DNA from: Pseudomonas putida
GTDB lineage: Bacteria > Pseudomonadota > Gammaproteobacteria > Pseudomonadales > Pseudomonadaceae
Direction: 5' to 3'
NCBI RefSeq assembly: GCF_028682455.1
Contig: NZ_JANHLD010000003.1
Coordinates: 186,001 to 250,000 of the forward strand
Length of the DNA stretch: 64,000 nucleotides
Part shown: piece after piece, positions 16,469-24,505 of the stretch
How positions within the stretch are numbered: the stretch's first letter is position 1
How the letters are laid out: the number at the start of each line of letters is the position of its first letter
Program-made: the position numbers and the translations under genes
The notes under the pieces: model-generated
The model's input: the letters and a program-made list of their open reading frames with translations, nothing else
Database searches by the model: none
Told to the model about the DNA's origin: nothing

Positions 16469-17446
16469 TTATTCGCCCCAGACTTCACCGAGGATGTTCA
16501 CCCAGTTCTCGCCCATGATCTTGCGCACCACGCGCTCGGAATGGCCGCGCTTGAGCAGGGTCTCGGTGAGGTTGGGGAACTCGCCCACGGTGCGGATGCC
16601 CAGCGGGTTGATGATCTTGCCGAAGTTGGTCAGGCGCCGGGCGTAGCCCTTGTCGTGGGTCAGGTACTCGAAGAAGTCCTGGCCATGGCCCTGGGTGAAG
16701 TCGGTGCCGATACCGATAGCGTCTTCGCCGACGATGTTCATGGTGTATTCGATGGCTTCGGCGTAGTCGTCGATGGTCGAGTCGATGCCCTTGGCCAGGA
16801 ACGGCGCAAACATGGTCACGCCGACGAAACCGCCGTGGTCGGCAATGAACTTGAGTTCCTCGTCAGACTTGTTGCGCGGGTGCTGCTTGAGCCCGGAGGG
16901 CAGGCAGTGGGAGTAGCACACCGGCTTTTTCGATTCGAGGATGACTTCTTCCGAGGTCTTGGAACCGACATGGGAGAGGTCGCACATGATGCCTACACGG
17001 TTCATCTCGGCGACGATCTCGCGACCGAAACCCGACAGGCCGCCATCGCGCTCGTAGCAGCCGGTGCCCACCAGGTTCTGGGTGTTGTAGCACATCTGCA
17101 CGATGCCCACGCCCAGCTGCTTGAACACGTCTACATAGCCGATCTGGTCCTCGAAAGCGTGGGCGTTCTGGAAGCCGAACAGGATGCCGGTCTTGCCCAG
17201 CTCCTTGGCCTTGCGGATGTCGGCGGTGGTGCGTACCGGCATGACCAGGTCGCCGTTCTCGCGGATCAGCTTCTGGCTGGCGGCGATGTTGTTGACCGTG
17301 GCCTGGAAGCCCTCCCAGACCGACACCGTGCAGTTGGCAGCGGTCAGCCCGCCCTTGCGCATGTCCTCGAACAGCTCGCGGTTCCATTTGGCAATGATCA
17401 GCCCGTCGATAACGATGCTGTCGGCGTGTAATTCGGCTGGGCTCAT
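16469..17446 (-). CDS. Membrane dipeptidase family (peptidase M19) protein
   Basis: A 325-residue amidohydrolase-like protein of the renal dipeptidase family. It has SHVGSKTSEEV, CYSHCLPSGLKQHPRN, GGFVGVTMFAPFL and IGIGTDFTQGHG with plausible metal ligands. However, the N-terminal HxD motif expected in zinc dipeptidases is replaced by VIDGLIIAKWNRE, so true dipeptidase activity is doubtful. It is the first gene of the dgc operon; the homologous PA5396 belongs to the GbdR regulon. A role in cleaving or processing a methylated amine substrate is possible. Upstream GCGACA motifs support shared control. Confidence 0.82.
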   Translation of the reverse strand: MSPAELHADSIVIDGLIIAKWNRELFEDMRKGGLTAANCTVSVWEGFQATVNNIAASQKLIRENGDLVMPVRTTADIRKAKELGKTGILFGFQNAHAFEDQIGYVDVFKQLGVGIVQMCYNTQNLVGTGCYERDGGLSGFGREIVAEMNRVGIMCDLSHVGSKTSEEVILESKKPVCYSHCLPSGLKQHPRNKSDEELKFIADHGGFVGVTMFAPFLAKGIDSTIDDYAEAIEYTMNIVGEDAIGIGTDFTQGHGQDFFEYLTHDKGYARRLTNFGKIINPLGIRTVGEFPNLTETLLKRGHSERVVRKIMGENWVNILGEVWGE

Positions 17447-17518
17447 CAGGCTGTCCCCTTTATTGGCGTTACCTGCGCCGAATCGTCTGCCGGCGCTTTG
17501 GGACCAGCATATGCCTAG

Positions 17519-17579
17519 GCGACAGGTCGCTAAGATGCAAAAACGACAGGGGAATTACCGAAAGCGTCAAAGCGCGACA
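17519..17579 (-). promoter_or_regulatory. GCGACA repeats upstream of the dgc operon, candidate GbdR site
   Basis: GCGACA at 17519, ACGACA at 17543 and GCGACA at 17574 lie 70-130 bp upstream of the dipeptidase start. The same hexamer recurs before gbcA. Confidence 0.4.
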
Positions 17580-17747
17580 AAGGCTGGGCGAAAGCCTGGG
17601 CAGCGGCGCTTTGCTAGTTCCATCGGTGAATAAATGTTCATCTACGCCGCACGCTTTTTTATAGCGCCAGCGGCTACCCTGTTCTTTGCCCAGGCGCTGA
17701 GCGAGAATCGGCGCCCATGTTTTTGCAGGCTTTGGAGGATGTCGCAG

Positions 17748-18152
17748 ATGAGATCGATGGTAGGGCTGGCCCTGGTGTTGCTGGCATTCGGCGCCCAGGC
17801 GCAGGAGGACGAGAGCGCCACACCGTGCGACAACGTGGAAACCGACCCGCAGGCCTATGAATGCGCCCTGTACAGCCGCCAGAGCGCCGAACGTGAACTG
17901 ACTGCCGCCTTCAACGACCAGCTCGATCGCATCAAGGAGCAATACAGCGGCCAGCCGACGCAGATTGCCGAGTTGAGCAAGCGCCTGCGTGACGCCGAGG
18001 CCGTGTGGCAACAGCTGCGTGACGCCGACTGCAAGGTCGAGACCTACGCCGAGAAACCTGGCAGCACAGCCTTCGAAGTCGCCCAGAACACCTGCCTGGC
18101 CCAGCGCAGCGATGATCGCTCCGAGTACTTGCAATCGCTCGGCCTGCAATAA
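17748..18152 (+). CDS. Periplasmic LprI-family (lysozyme inhibitor LprI N-terminal domain) protein
   Basis: A 134-residue secreted protein. A signal peptide (MRSMVGLALVLLAFGAQA) is followed by a mature helical domain with four conserved cysteines (PCDNV, YECAL, DADCKV, NTCLAQ), as in LprI N-terminal domains. The ATG at 17748 is chosen because TTGGAGGAT gives a ribosome site about 10 bases upstream; the ATG nine bases earlier is too close to that site. The function of this family in Pseudomonas is not established. It is followed 19 bases later by a DUF3010 gene in the same direction. Confidence 0.8.
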   Translation: MRSMVGLALVLLAFGAQAQEDESATPCDNVETDPQAYECALYSRQSAERELTAAFNDQLDRIKEQYSGQPTQIAELSKRLRDAEAVWQQLRDADCKVETYAEKPGSTAFEVAQNTCLAQRSDDRSEYLQSLGLQ

Positions 18153-18171
18153 CCCCTATCCCGAGGTATGA

Positions 18172-18591
18172 ATGAAAGTCTGCGGAATCGAAATCAAGGG
18201 CAGTGAAGCCCTGCTGGCCGTTGTCGTGCTGGAGGCCGGGAACCCGGTCCATATGGCCCTGGCGACGAAAAAGATCGCTCTGGAAGACAACGAACTGGCG
18301 GACAACGTCAAAACCTTCGCCAGCCACGCCCGGCAATTTGTCACCGAGCACGGCATCACCCACCTGGCCATAAAGAAACGCAGCAAGAAAGGCGACTTCG
18401 CCGGTGGCCCCACCACTTTCAAGATCGAGGGCCTCCTGCAGCTGCTGGAGGCGTGCGAAGTGGCACTGGTTTCGCCACAGACCGTCAGCGCCCAGGCCAA
18501 GAAGCACAACATCGAGCCGCCCGCCTCGATGAACAAATACCAGCACGAAGCCTATAAAAGCGCCTGCGCCCTGCTGCTCACCCGCCGCTGA
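18172..18591 (+). CDS. DUF3010 family protein
   Basis: A 139-residue protein (MKVCGIEIKGSEALLAVVVLEAG...) with a start resembling the RNase-H/actin-like fold: an initial beta hairpin with an acidic residue, then ITHLAIKKRSKKGDFAGGPTTFKIEGLLQ and VSPQTVSAQAKKHN. The family is annotated DUF3010 and has no assigned function. It is probably cotranscribed with the LprI-like gene. It ends the GC-rich block; base composition drops sharply after it. Confidence 0.8.
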   Translation: MKVCGIEIKGSEALLAVVVLEAGNPVHMALATKKIALEDNELADNVKTFASHARQFVTEHGITHLAIKKRSKKGDFAGGPTTFKIEGLLQLLEACEVALVSPQTVSAQAKKHNIEPPASMNKYQHEAYKSACALLLTRR

Positions 18592-18725
18592 TCGCCGCCG
18601 CCCTATCGCCTTGCAGGCTTCTCAGGCGGGCATTTCCCCAAGACTCAGGCCATTGATTCCAATCCCCCACCAAGGGATCGGATGAATGGCGGTTGAGTTA
18701 GGAAGATAGTTAGAAGTGCGAGCAG

Positions 18726-19058
18726 CTATGAGTTCACTTTGCGTGAAAACCAGCGCCTCGGCTTTACTTTGCCAGGAAGGCAAAACGCCTGAATAATGGC
18801 ACTTATAAAAGCGACCCACCTTATTACGTAATCATTCCCGAAAACATGTTCGGAAGGCCGATAAAATATCACATAGCCATTGGCCGCCACACTGTACTGG
18901 CACACACCCAACAGCATGAAAAAAGTAAAAAATACCCAAAAAACTCCAGGTGTAAGATTAGGACCTGAAATCCTTCTTGAGATCGCGTAAACAATCAAGA
19001 GTATCACTAGAGACACTAAAGCATACAAAACCTGCACAGCAACAGAATTAATCGTCAC
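18726..19058 (-). CDS. Small inner-membrane protein, probable immunity partner of the DUF4225 protein
   Basis: About 110 residues read from a GTG at 19058 (VTINSVAVQVLYALV...). That GTG is nine bases after GGAGG, which is the reason for the start choice. There are three hydrophobic helices (LYALVSLVILLIVYAI, VFWVFFTFFMLLGV, RWVAFISAIIQAFCL) and a basic tail. It overlaps the end of the DUF4225 reading frame by 11 bases, so the two are translationally coupled. A membrane protein directly downstream of an Hcp-linked toxin candidate fits a T6SS immunity protein. I know no named family for it. The AT-rich composition matches the module. Confidence 0.6.
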   Translation of the reverse strand: MTINSVAVQVLYALVSLVILLIVYAISRRISGPNLTPGVFWVFFTFFMLLGVCQYSVAANGYVIFYRPSEHVFGNDYVIRWVAFISAIIQAFCLPGKVKPRRWFSRKVNS

Positions 19059-19783
19059 GTTCACCGGCCTCCAAATACATAGCACCTATTGTTATTCCAT
19101 CGGAAAAAGCCCCAAGCGCCAAAGCCCCTTTACTTGTATTTTCGTACCCACGCACATAATCAGCCCGTACATACCTGAACAGTCGCCATGCATCATGGTT
19201 TTAATACAAGCCTGCCAATGCCGTAGGCAGATAACCCTAGATCCATAGCACCATACGCCATATTTCCTTCGAAAGTTCCACCGCCCATATTTTCGGCGAT
19301 TTTCTGATACACCGTCCTGACAGGCCCTTGTGTATCTGAACGACCTTCCCACAAGTTCCGCCCATTTTCATACACATTGTTGGCCCCATGAGCCATCAGA
19401 GGTGCCCCCGCAAAGGCGCACAGCGTGCCAGCTGAGCCATAGCAGATCCCAGCACCAGCGGCGAATTGCACCACGCCTGCAATCGTACCAACGCCTTTCC
19501 GAGCGATCTCCAATGATTGACTGAGCAAGCTACTCTGTTCGCTCTTTATGGCTTTCAGAGCCTGGTCAGCTGTTTTTTTTCCTTGCGCAACGTCATTTAC
19601 AATGGATTTCGCATAATAAGAGACTTCTCGATTAAATCGAATTCGCAATGTGCCATCTTCAATGTGGCGAGCGCCAATCGTACAGGCTTGATTCATCAAG
19701 CTACCAGCCGCCTTGCTCACCCCCCAGTAATCACAACTGCTGGGTATGCAGTTGTTCTTTAACGGCACTTTTACTCGCTCCAT
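19048..19783 (-). pseudogene. DUF4225 protein, putative Hcp-delivered T6SS effector, frameshifted
   Basis: The intact first part (19193-19783, 196 residues) starts MERVKVPLKNNCIPSS and contains a glycine/alanine-rich hydrophobic stretch (AGVVQFAAGAGICYGSAG). It stops right after GRLVLKP. Removing one base (plus-strand 19195) continues it as DAWRLFRYVRADYVRG...ISKG-like residues to AMYLEAGERDD and a stop at 19048, the C terminus I recall for DUF4225 proteins. Thus a single-base insertion has split a protein of about 244 residues. It overlaps hcp by 13 bases. DUF4225 proteins next to hcp, VgrG or PAAR genes are predicted T6SS toxins. A sequencing error is a possible alternative to a real mutation. 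Confidence 0.65.
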
Positions 19784-20250
19784 GAGCTGTACCCACTGGT
19801 CCCTGCCAAGTGATGAGTCCAGGTAATATCACGGTATCGAATGGCGAGGTGCTCTTGAGGTTCAACATCATTTTGTAAAACAATATGGGGCATATCAAGC
19901 GTCATATCCACAACAAGTGCACCTGAAATTTTAACCGTATAGAACTTCTCCTGAATGCCAAAAGAAGAAATTCGGTAGAAATCTATAACGCAATTTAGCT
20001 CCTCTCTACTCGATAGTGCTTGAGCCAGCAAAGGCGATGATTTATCAACATTCTTTGTAATGGTGACCGGATTGTGAGTTGACTTGTTAATATTCCCGAT
20101 ACTGGCCATGTTATGAGTGTACGACAGCACCATAATTTCGTCCGCATGCGCTGTTTGACATTTATTACCAATAGACGCTTGAGTTGAACAGCCCGCAGAA
20201 ATAAGACCTTGAGCCTTGCCAACAATTTTCATGTAGCCATGACTGGACAT
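19771..20250 (-). CDS. hcp: Type VI secretion tube protein Hcp (orphan)
   Basis: A 159-residue Hcp of the Hcp2-like group: MSSHGYMKIVGKAQGLISAG, DEIMVLSYTHNMASIGN, TKNVDKSSPLLAQAL, PHIVLQNDVEPQEHLAIRYRDI and the terminal TSGYSSWSE are family hallmarks. Hcp hexamers stack as the inner tube and carry effectors in their lumen. No other T6SS structural gene lies in the window, so this is an orphan hcp dedicated to its neighbouring cargo. A good ribosome site (AAGGAAA) precedes the ATG at 20250. Its local AT content is higher than flanking genes, suggesting horizontal acquisition. Confidence 0.9.
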   Translation of the reverse strand: MSSHGYMKIVGKAQGLISAGCSTQASIGNKCQTAHADEIMVLSYTHNMASIGNINKSTHNPVTITKNVDKSSPLLAQALSSREELNCVIDFYRISSFGIQEKFYTVKISGALVVDMTLDMPHIVLQNDVEPQEHLAIRYRDITWTHHLAGTSGYSSWSE

Positions 20251-20485
20251 ACAACCGTTTCCTTTTGATTGGTGTACTCGGCATCCTATTCCAAGCGCCT
20301 AAGGCGCACTGTAGGTAAATCCCGAAACTTCTTGCGGAACATTTAAAACTTAGGACGGATAGCTTAAATAGCTGACCCATTCATTGGATGAGTCATCTCT
20401 TCTTGACGTGTTTACTTATCTATTTGCATTGCCCAGTAAACGGAATATCGCGCATAAGGCCGTGAACCAAGAATTACGACCGCGA

Positions 20486-21433
20486 CTACGAAAGCGCCTG
20501 CGGCTTGCGGTCTTCGCGCGGGCAGCGCTCGAAACGCCCGCGATAGCAGCGGGTGAAATAGGACGCCGACTCGAAACCGCAGGCAATCCCCACCTCCAAC
20601 ACACTCATGTCGGTCTGGCGCAGCAGTTGCCGCGCCTTGTCCAGGCGCAGGCGCAGGTAGAAGCCGCTGGGGGTGTCTTGCAGGTACAGGCGAAACAGCC
20701 GCTCCAGCTGGCGCCGGGTCACCTGAACCTGTTCGGCCAGCACCAGGGTACTGAGCGGTTGCTCGGTGTTGCGCTCCATCTCGCCGATCACCTGGACCAG
20801 CTTCTTGTTGCTGATCCCATAGCGTGAGGCGATCTGCATGCGCTGGTGGTCCTGGCGTGGTCGAATACGACCCAGCACGAATTGCTCCGACACCTGGATC
20901 GCCAGGGGCGCGCCGTGGGCCTGGGCGATCAGGTCGAGCATCAGGTCGATGGAGGCGGTGCCGCCGGCCGAGGTGATGCGCCGTCGATCCACCTCGAACA
21001 GTTCCTGGGTCGCCTGCAGTTGCGGATACGACTCCTTGAACGCCTCCAGCGCTTCCCAGTGCAGGGTCACCCGGTGGCCGTCGAGCAAACCGGCCTCGGC
21101 CAGTACGACGGAGCCGGTGTCGATACCACCGAGCACCACGCCGTCGTGATCGAGCTTGCGCAGCCAGTGTTGCAGCGCCGGGGTGAAACTGCCCAGCGGC
21201 TCGAACCCGGCCACCACCAGCAGGGTTGCACCCTTGGACAAAGGCTGCAGCGCCCCGTCGACATTGACCGACATGCCATTGCTGGCCTGCACCGCCCCGC
21301 CCTCTATGCTCAAAACCTGCCAGCGGTACAACCCGCTGCGAAAGCGGTTGGCCACCCGCAGCGGTTCGATCGCCGAGATAAAGCCAATGGCGGAAAAACC
21401 GGGGAGCAACAGAAAGTAGAAATCCTGGGGCAT
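20486..21433 (-). CDS. cdhR: Carnitine catabolism regulator CdhR (AraC family with GATase1-like domain)
   Basis: A 315-residue regulator. The N-terminal DJ-1/PfpI-like domain (FYFLLLPGFSAIGFISAIEPLRVAN, then GGIDTGSVVLAEAGLLDG) senses the ligand, and the C-terminal AraC domain has two helix-turn-helix segments (STLVLAEQVQVTRRQLERLFR and SVLEVGIACGFESASYFTRCYR). The start at MPQDFYF (21433) matches the conserved N terminus of the family. It is divergent from caiX over 171 bp. In P. aeruginosa CdhR activates carnitine catabolism genes in response to carnitine; neighbouring genes here are the same set. Confidence 0.88.
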   Translation of the reverse strand: MPQDFYFLLLPGFSAIGFISAIEPLRVANRFRSGLYRWQVLSIEGGAVQASNGMSVNVDGALQPLSKGATLLVVAGFEPLGSFTPALQHWLRKLDHDGVVLGGIDTGSVVLAEAGLLDGHRVTLHWEALEAFKESYPQLQATQELFEVDRRRITSAGGTASIDLMLDLIAQAHGAPLAIQVSEQFVLGRIRPRQDHQRMQIASRYGISNKKLVQVIGEMERNTEQPLSTLVLAEQVQVTRRQLERLFRLYLQDTPSGFYLRLRLDKARQLLRQTDMSVLEVGIACGFESASYFTRCYRGRFERCPREDRKPQALS

Positions 21434-21477
21434 AGCGAACGACTCGACGGCCACGGGTCTGCGGTTAATACCCTGCA

Positions 21478-21506
21478 GGTCGCCACTGTGCAAGTGCTGG
21501 TCGCCA
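21478..21506 (+). promoter_or_regulatory. Direct repeat GGTCGCCA x2, candidate CdhR operator
   Basis: GGTCGCCA at 21478-21485 and 21499-21506, exactly 21 bp apart, in the cdhR-caiX intergenic region about 100 bp before caiX. This spacing is typical for AraC-family half-sites. Confidence 0.5.
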
Positions 21507-21604
21507 GGGTGCGATTTTTCCCGGTGACGGGCGCGTAGTTTGATCAGCACGGCACGCAGAGGCCGCCCCTTATAACAATTAGAACTGCCGTTGGAGGAGC
21601 CACC

Positions 21605-22549
21605 ATGAACAGATTGATCAGCCGTAGCCTGCTGACGCTCGTCGGTACCGCAATCCTCAGCACCAACGTATGGGCAGCCGAACCTGCTGCCTGCAAGAAT
21701 GTGCGCCTTGGCGTGGTCAACTGGACCGATGTGATGGCCACCAGCGCCATGACCCAGGTGCTGCTCGACGGCCTGGGCTACAAGACCAAGCAGACCAGCG
21801 CCTCGCAACAGATCATTTTCGCCGGTATTCGCGACAATCGCCTGGACATGTTCTTGGGTTACTGGAACCCGATCATGACCCAGACCATCACCCCCTTCAT
21901 CCAGCAGAAGCAGGTCAAGGTGCTCGACCAGCCGAGCCTCGACGATGCCCGTGCCACGCTCGCAGTACCCAAGTACCTGGCCGACAAGGGCCTGAAGACC
22001 TTCGCCGACATCGCCAGGTTCGAGAAGGAGCTGGGCGGCAAGATCTACGGCATCGAGCCAGGCTCGGGCGCCAACACCCAGATCAAGGCGATGATCAGCA
22101 AGAACCAGTTCGGCCTGGGCAAGTTCCAGCTGGTCGAATCCAGCGAGGCCGGCATGCTCGCCGCCGTCGACCGCGCAGTGCGGCGCAAGGAGGCGGTGGT
22201 GTTCTTCGGTTGGGCGCCGCACCCGATGAACGTGAACATCGAGATGGCCTACCTGAGCGGCAGCGAAGACGCCCTGGGCCCGGATGAAGGCCGCGCCACG
22301 GTGTGGACCGTCACCGCCCCGGATTACGCCGAGCGTTGCCCGAACGTAAACAGGCTGCTGACCAACCTGACCTTCAGCGCCGAAGACGAGAGCCGCATGA
22401 TGCAGCCGCTGCTCGAACACAAAGACGCCCTGGCCTCCGCCCGCCAGTGGCTCAAGGATCACCCCGAGGACCAGAAGCGCTGGCTCGAGGGCGTGACCAC
22501 CTTTGACGGCAAGCCGGCTGCCGACAACCTTCAGCTCACTGCCAACTGA
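21605..22549 (+). CDS. caiX: Carnitine-binding periplasmic protein CaiX
   Basis: ABC-transporter substrate-binding protein of the OpuAC/ProX type, 314 residues. A signal peptide (MNRLISRSLLTLVGTAILSTNVWA) precedes a mature domain with aromatic box candidates (VNWTD, FLGYWNPIM, FFGWAPHPMN) for a quaternary ammonium group. An AGGAGCC-like ribosome site lies just upstream. There is no permease or ATPase gene beside it; in P. aeruginosa CaiX uses the CbcWV core transporter, whose genes are 8 kb away here. The first gene of the carnitine operon. Confidence 0.88.
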   Translation: MNRLISRSLLTLVGTAILSTNVWAAEPAACKNVRLGVVNWTDVMATSAMTQVLLDGLGYKTKQTSASQQIIFAGIRDNRLDMFLGYWNPIMTQTITPFIQQKQVKVLDQPSLDDARATLAVPKYLADKGLKTFADIARFEKELGGKIYGIEPGSGANTQIKAMISKNQFGLGKFQLVESSEAGMLAAVDRAVRRKEAVVFFGWAPHPMNVNIEMAYLSGSEDALGPDEGRATVWTVTAPDYAERCPNVNRLLTNLTFSAEDESRMMQPLLEHKDALASARQWLKDHPEDQKRWLEGVTTFDGKPAADNLQLTAN

Positions 22550-22557
22550 CAGGCCTC

Positions 22558-22599
22558 ATCGCGGGGCAAGACCGCTCCTGCAGGGAGTGGCTTGCCCGC
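22558..22599. repeat. REP-like inverted repeat between caiX and the BKACE gene
   Basis: tcgcggggcaagaccgctcctgc and a degenerate inverted copy within the operon, possibly limiting downstream mRNA levels relative to caiX. Confidence 0.6.
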
Positions 22600-22626
22600 C
22601 AAAAGCCCCGACCAAGGAACCCCGCC

Positions 22627-23511
22627 ATGAACCATGACGTCATCATCACTTGCGCCCTCACCGGTGCTGGCGACACCGCCAGCAAGAGCCACCTGGTGCC
22701 GGTTACCCCCAAGCAGATCGCGGCAGCGGCGGTCGAAGCCGCCAAAGCCGGTGCCACGGTTGTCCATTGTCATGTGCGCGACCCACAGACCGGCCGCTTC
22801 AGTCGTGATGTGGCGCTGTACCGCGAAGTGATGGAGCGCATCCGCGAGTCGGACGTGGACATCATCGTCAACCTTACCGCCGGCATGGGCGGCGACCTGG
22901 AGATCGGCCCGGGCGAAACGCCGCTGGAGTTCGGTGCCGGCACTGACCTGATCGGCCCGCTGGAGCGCCTGGCCCACGTCGAGGCGCTGCTGCCGGAAAT
23001 CTGCACCCTGGACTGCGGCACCCTCAATTTTGGCGACGGCAACAGCATCTACGTCTCGACCCCTGCGCAGCTGCGCGCCGGCGCCAAGCGCATCACCGAA
23101 CTGGGCGTCAAAGCCGAACTTGAGATCTTCGACACCGGCCACTTGTGGTTCGCCAAGCAAATGATCAAAGAAGGCCTGCTCGACGACCCGTTGTTCCAGT
23201 TGTGCCTGGGCATTCCATGGGGCGCGCCGGCCGACACCACCACCATGAAGGCCATGGTCGACAACCTGCCGGCAGGCGTCACCTGGGCAGGCTTCGGTAT
23301 CGGCCGCATGCAGATGCCCATGGCCGCGCAGGCGGTGCTGCTGGGTGGCAACGTGCGGGTGGGCCTGGAAGACAACCTGTACCTGGACAAAGGCGTACTG
23401 GCCAGCAACGGCCAGTTGGTGGAGCGCGCCAGCGAGATCCTCAGCCGCCTCGGCGCACGGGTACTCAGCCCTGCCGAAGGTCGCGCAAAAATGAACCTGA
23501 CCCGTCGCTGA
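22627..23511 (+). CDS. cdhC: BKACE family enzyme, dehydrocarnitine cleavage
   Basis: A 294-residue beta-keto acid cleavage enzyme (DUF849/BKACE). It shows ALTGAGDTASKSHLVPVTP at the start, VVHCHVRDPQTGRFSRD with metal-binding His residues, and a late TIM-barrel segment GFGIGRMQMPMAAQAVLLGGNVRVGLEDNLY. In the known pathway it reacts dehydrocarnitine with acetyl-CoA to give betainyl-CoA and acetoacetate. Position between caiX and carnitine dehydrogenase supports this substrate within the family. The symbol follows P. aeruginosa usage as I recall it. Confidence 0.85.
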   Translation: MNHDVIITCALTGAGDTASKSHLVPVTPKQIAAAAVEAAKAGATVVHCHVRDPQTGRFSRDVALYREVMERIRESDVDIIVNLTAGMGGDLEIGPGETPLEFGAGTDLIGPLERLAHVEALLPEICTLDCGTLNFGDGNSIYVSTPAQLRAGAKRITELGVKAELEIFDTGHLWFAKQMIKEGLLDDPLFQLCLGIPWGAPADTTTMKAMVDNLPAGVTWAGFGIGRMQMPMAAQAVLLGGNVRVGLEDNLYLDKGVLASNGQLVERASEILSRLGARVLSPAEGRAKMNLTRR

Positions 23512-23526
23512 ACACTGGAGAACACG

Positions 23527-24492
23527 ATGAGCTTTATCACCGAGATCAAGACGTTCGCAGCCCTGGGCAGCGGTGTGATTGGCAGCGGCTGGGTCGCCCG
23601 TGCCCTGGCCAACGGGCTGGACGTGGTGGCCTGGGACCCGGCGCCCGGCGCCGAGGCGGCGCTGCGCAAACGCATCGCCAATGCCTGGCCCGCCCTGGAG
23701 AAACAGGGCCTGGCACCGGGTGCCGCGCAAGAGCGCCTGCGCTTTGTCGACACTATCGAGGAGTGCGTACGGGATGCCGACTTCATCCAGGAAAGCGCGC
23801 CTGAGCGCCTGGACCTGAAACTCGACCTGCACAGCAAGATCAGCGCCGCGGCCAAGCCCGATGCCCTGATCGGCTCCAGCACCTCGGGGCTGTTACCCAG
23901 CGAGTTCTATGAGTCCTCGACCCATCCTGAGCGCTGCGTGGTCGGTCATCCCTTCAACCCTGTGTACCTGTTGCCGCTGGTCGAAATCGTCGGCGGCAAC
24001 AAGACCGCGCCCGAGGCCATCGAGGCGGCGAAAACCGTCTACACCCGCCTCGGCATGCGCCCCTTGCATGTACGCAAGGAAGTCCCGGGCTTTATCGCCG
24101 ACCGCCTGCTCGAAGCGCTGTGGCGCGAAGCCCTGCACCTGGTCAATGACGGCGTGGCCACCACCGGCGAAATCGACGACGCCATTCGTTTTGGCGCAGG
24201 CCTGCGCTGGTCGTTCATGGGTACCTTCCTGACCTATACCCTGGCCGGTGGCGATGCCGGCATGCGCCACTTCATGGCCCAGTTCGGCCCGGCACTGCAA
24301 TTGCCCTGGACCTACCTGCCGGCACCGGCGCTCACCGAAGGCCTGATCGATGCTGTGGTCGAAGGCACCAGCGAGCAACTGGGCGAACGCAGTATCAGCG
24401 CGCTGGAGCGCTATCGTGATGACTGCCTGCTGGCCGTGCTGGATGCGGTCAAGACCACCAAGGCCAAGCATGGCATGGCCTTCAGCGACTGA
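23527..24492 (+). CDS. cdhA: L-carnitine dehydrogenase
   Basis: A 321-residue NAD-dependent dehydrogenase of the 3-hydroxyacyl-CoA dehydrogenase family. It has a Rossmann motif (ALGSGVIGSGWVARALANG), the ESAPERLDLK segment, VGHPFNPVYLLPLVEIVGG with the catalytic His and PGFIADRLLEALWREALHLV in the C-terminal domain. It oxidizes the 3-hydroxyl of L-carnitine to 3-dehydrocarnitine. It lies 15 bases after the BKACE gene and 13 before the thioesterase gene, an obvious operon. Known carnitine dehydrogenases may be fused to the thioesterase; here they are separate proteins. Confidence 0.9.
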   Translation: MSFITEIKTFAALGSGVIGSGWVARALANGLDVVAWDPAPGAEAALRKRIANAWPALEKQGLAPGAAQERLRFVDTIEECVRDADFIQESAPERLDLKLDLHSKISAAAKPDALIGSSTSGLLPSEFYESSTHPERCVVGHPFNPVYLLPLVEIVGGNKTAPEAIEAAKTVYTRLGMRPLHVRKEVPGFIADRLLEALWREALHLVNDGVATTGEIDDAIRFGAGLRWSFMGTFLTYTLAGGDAGMRHFMAQFGPALQLPWTYLPAPALTEGLIDAVVEGTSEQLGERSISALERYRDDCLLAVLDAVKTTKAKHGMAFSD

Positions 24493-24505
24493 CCGGAGAG
24501 TTGTG

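Noticed and set aside
14852..17431. Long plus-strand open frame opposite dgcA, DUF5943 and the dipeptidase gene
   Set aside because: It is the complement of three clear genes; its product is a His/Val/Asp-rich string with no domain, a usual by-product of high-GC coding sequence.
20384..20827. Plus-strand frame overlapping the end of cdhR
   Set aside because: It is mostly antisense to the AraC domain of cdhR and has no recognisable product.
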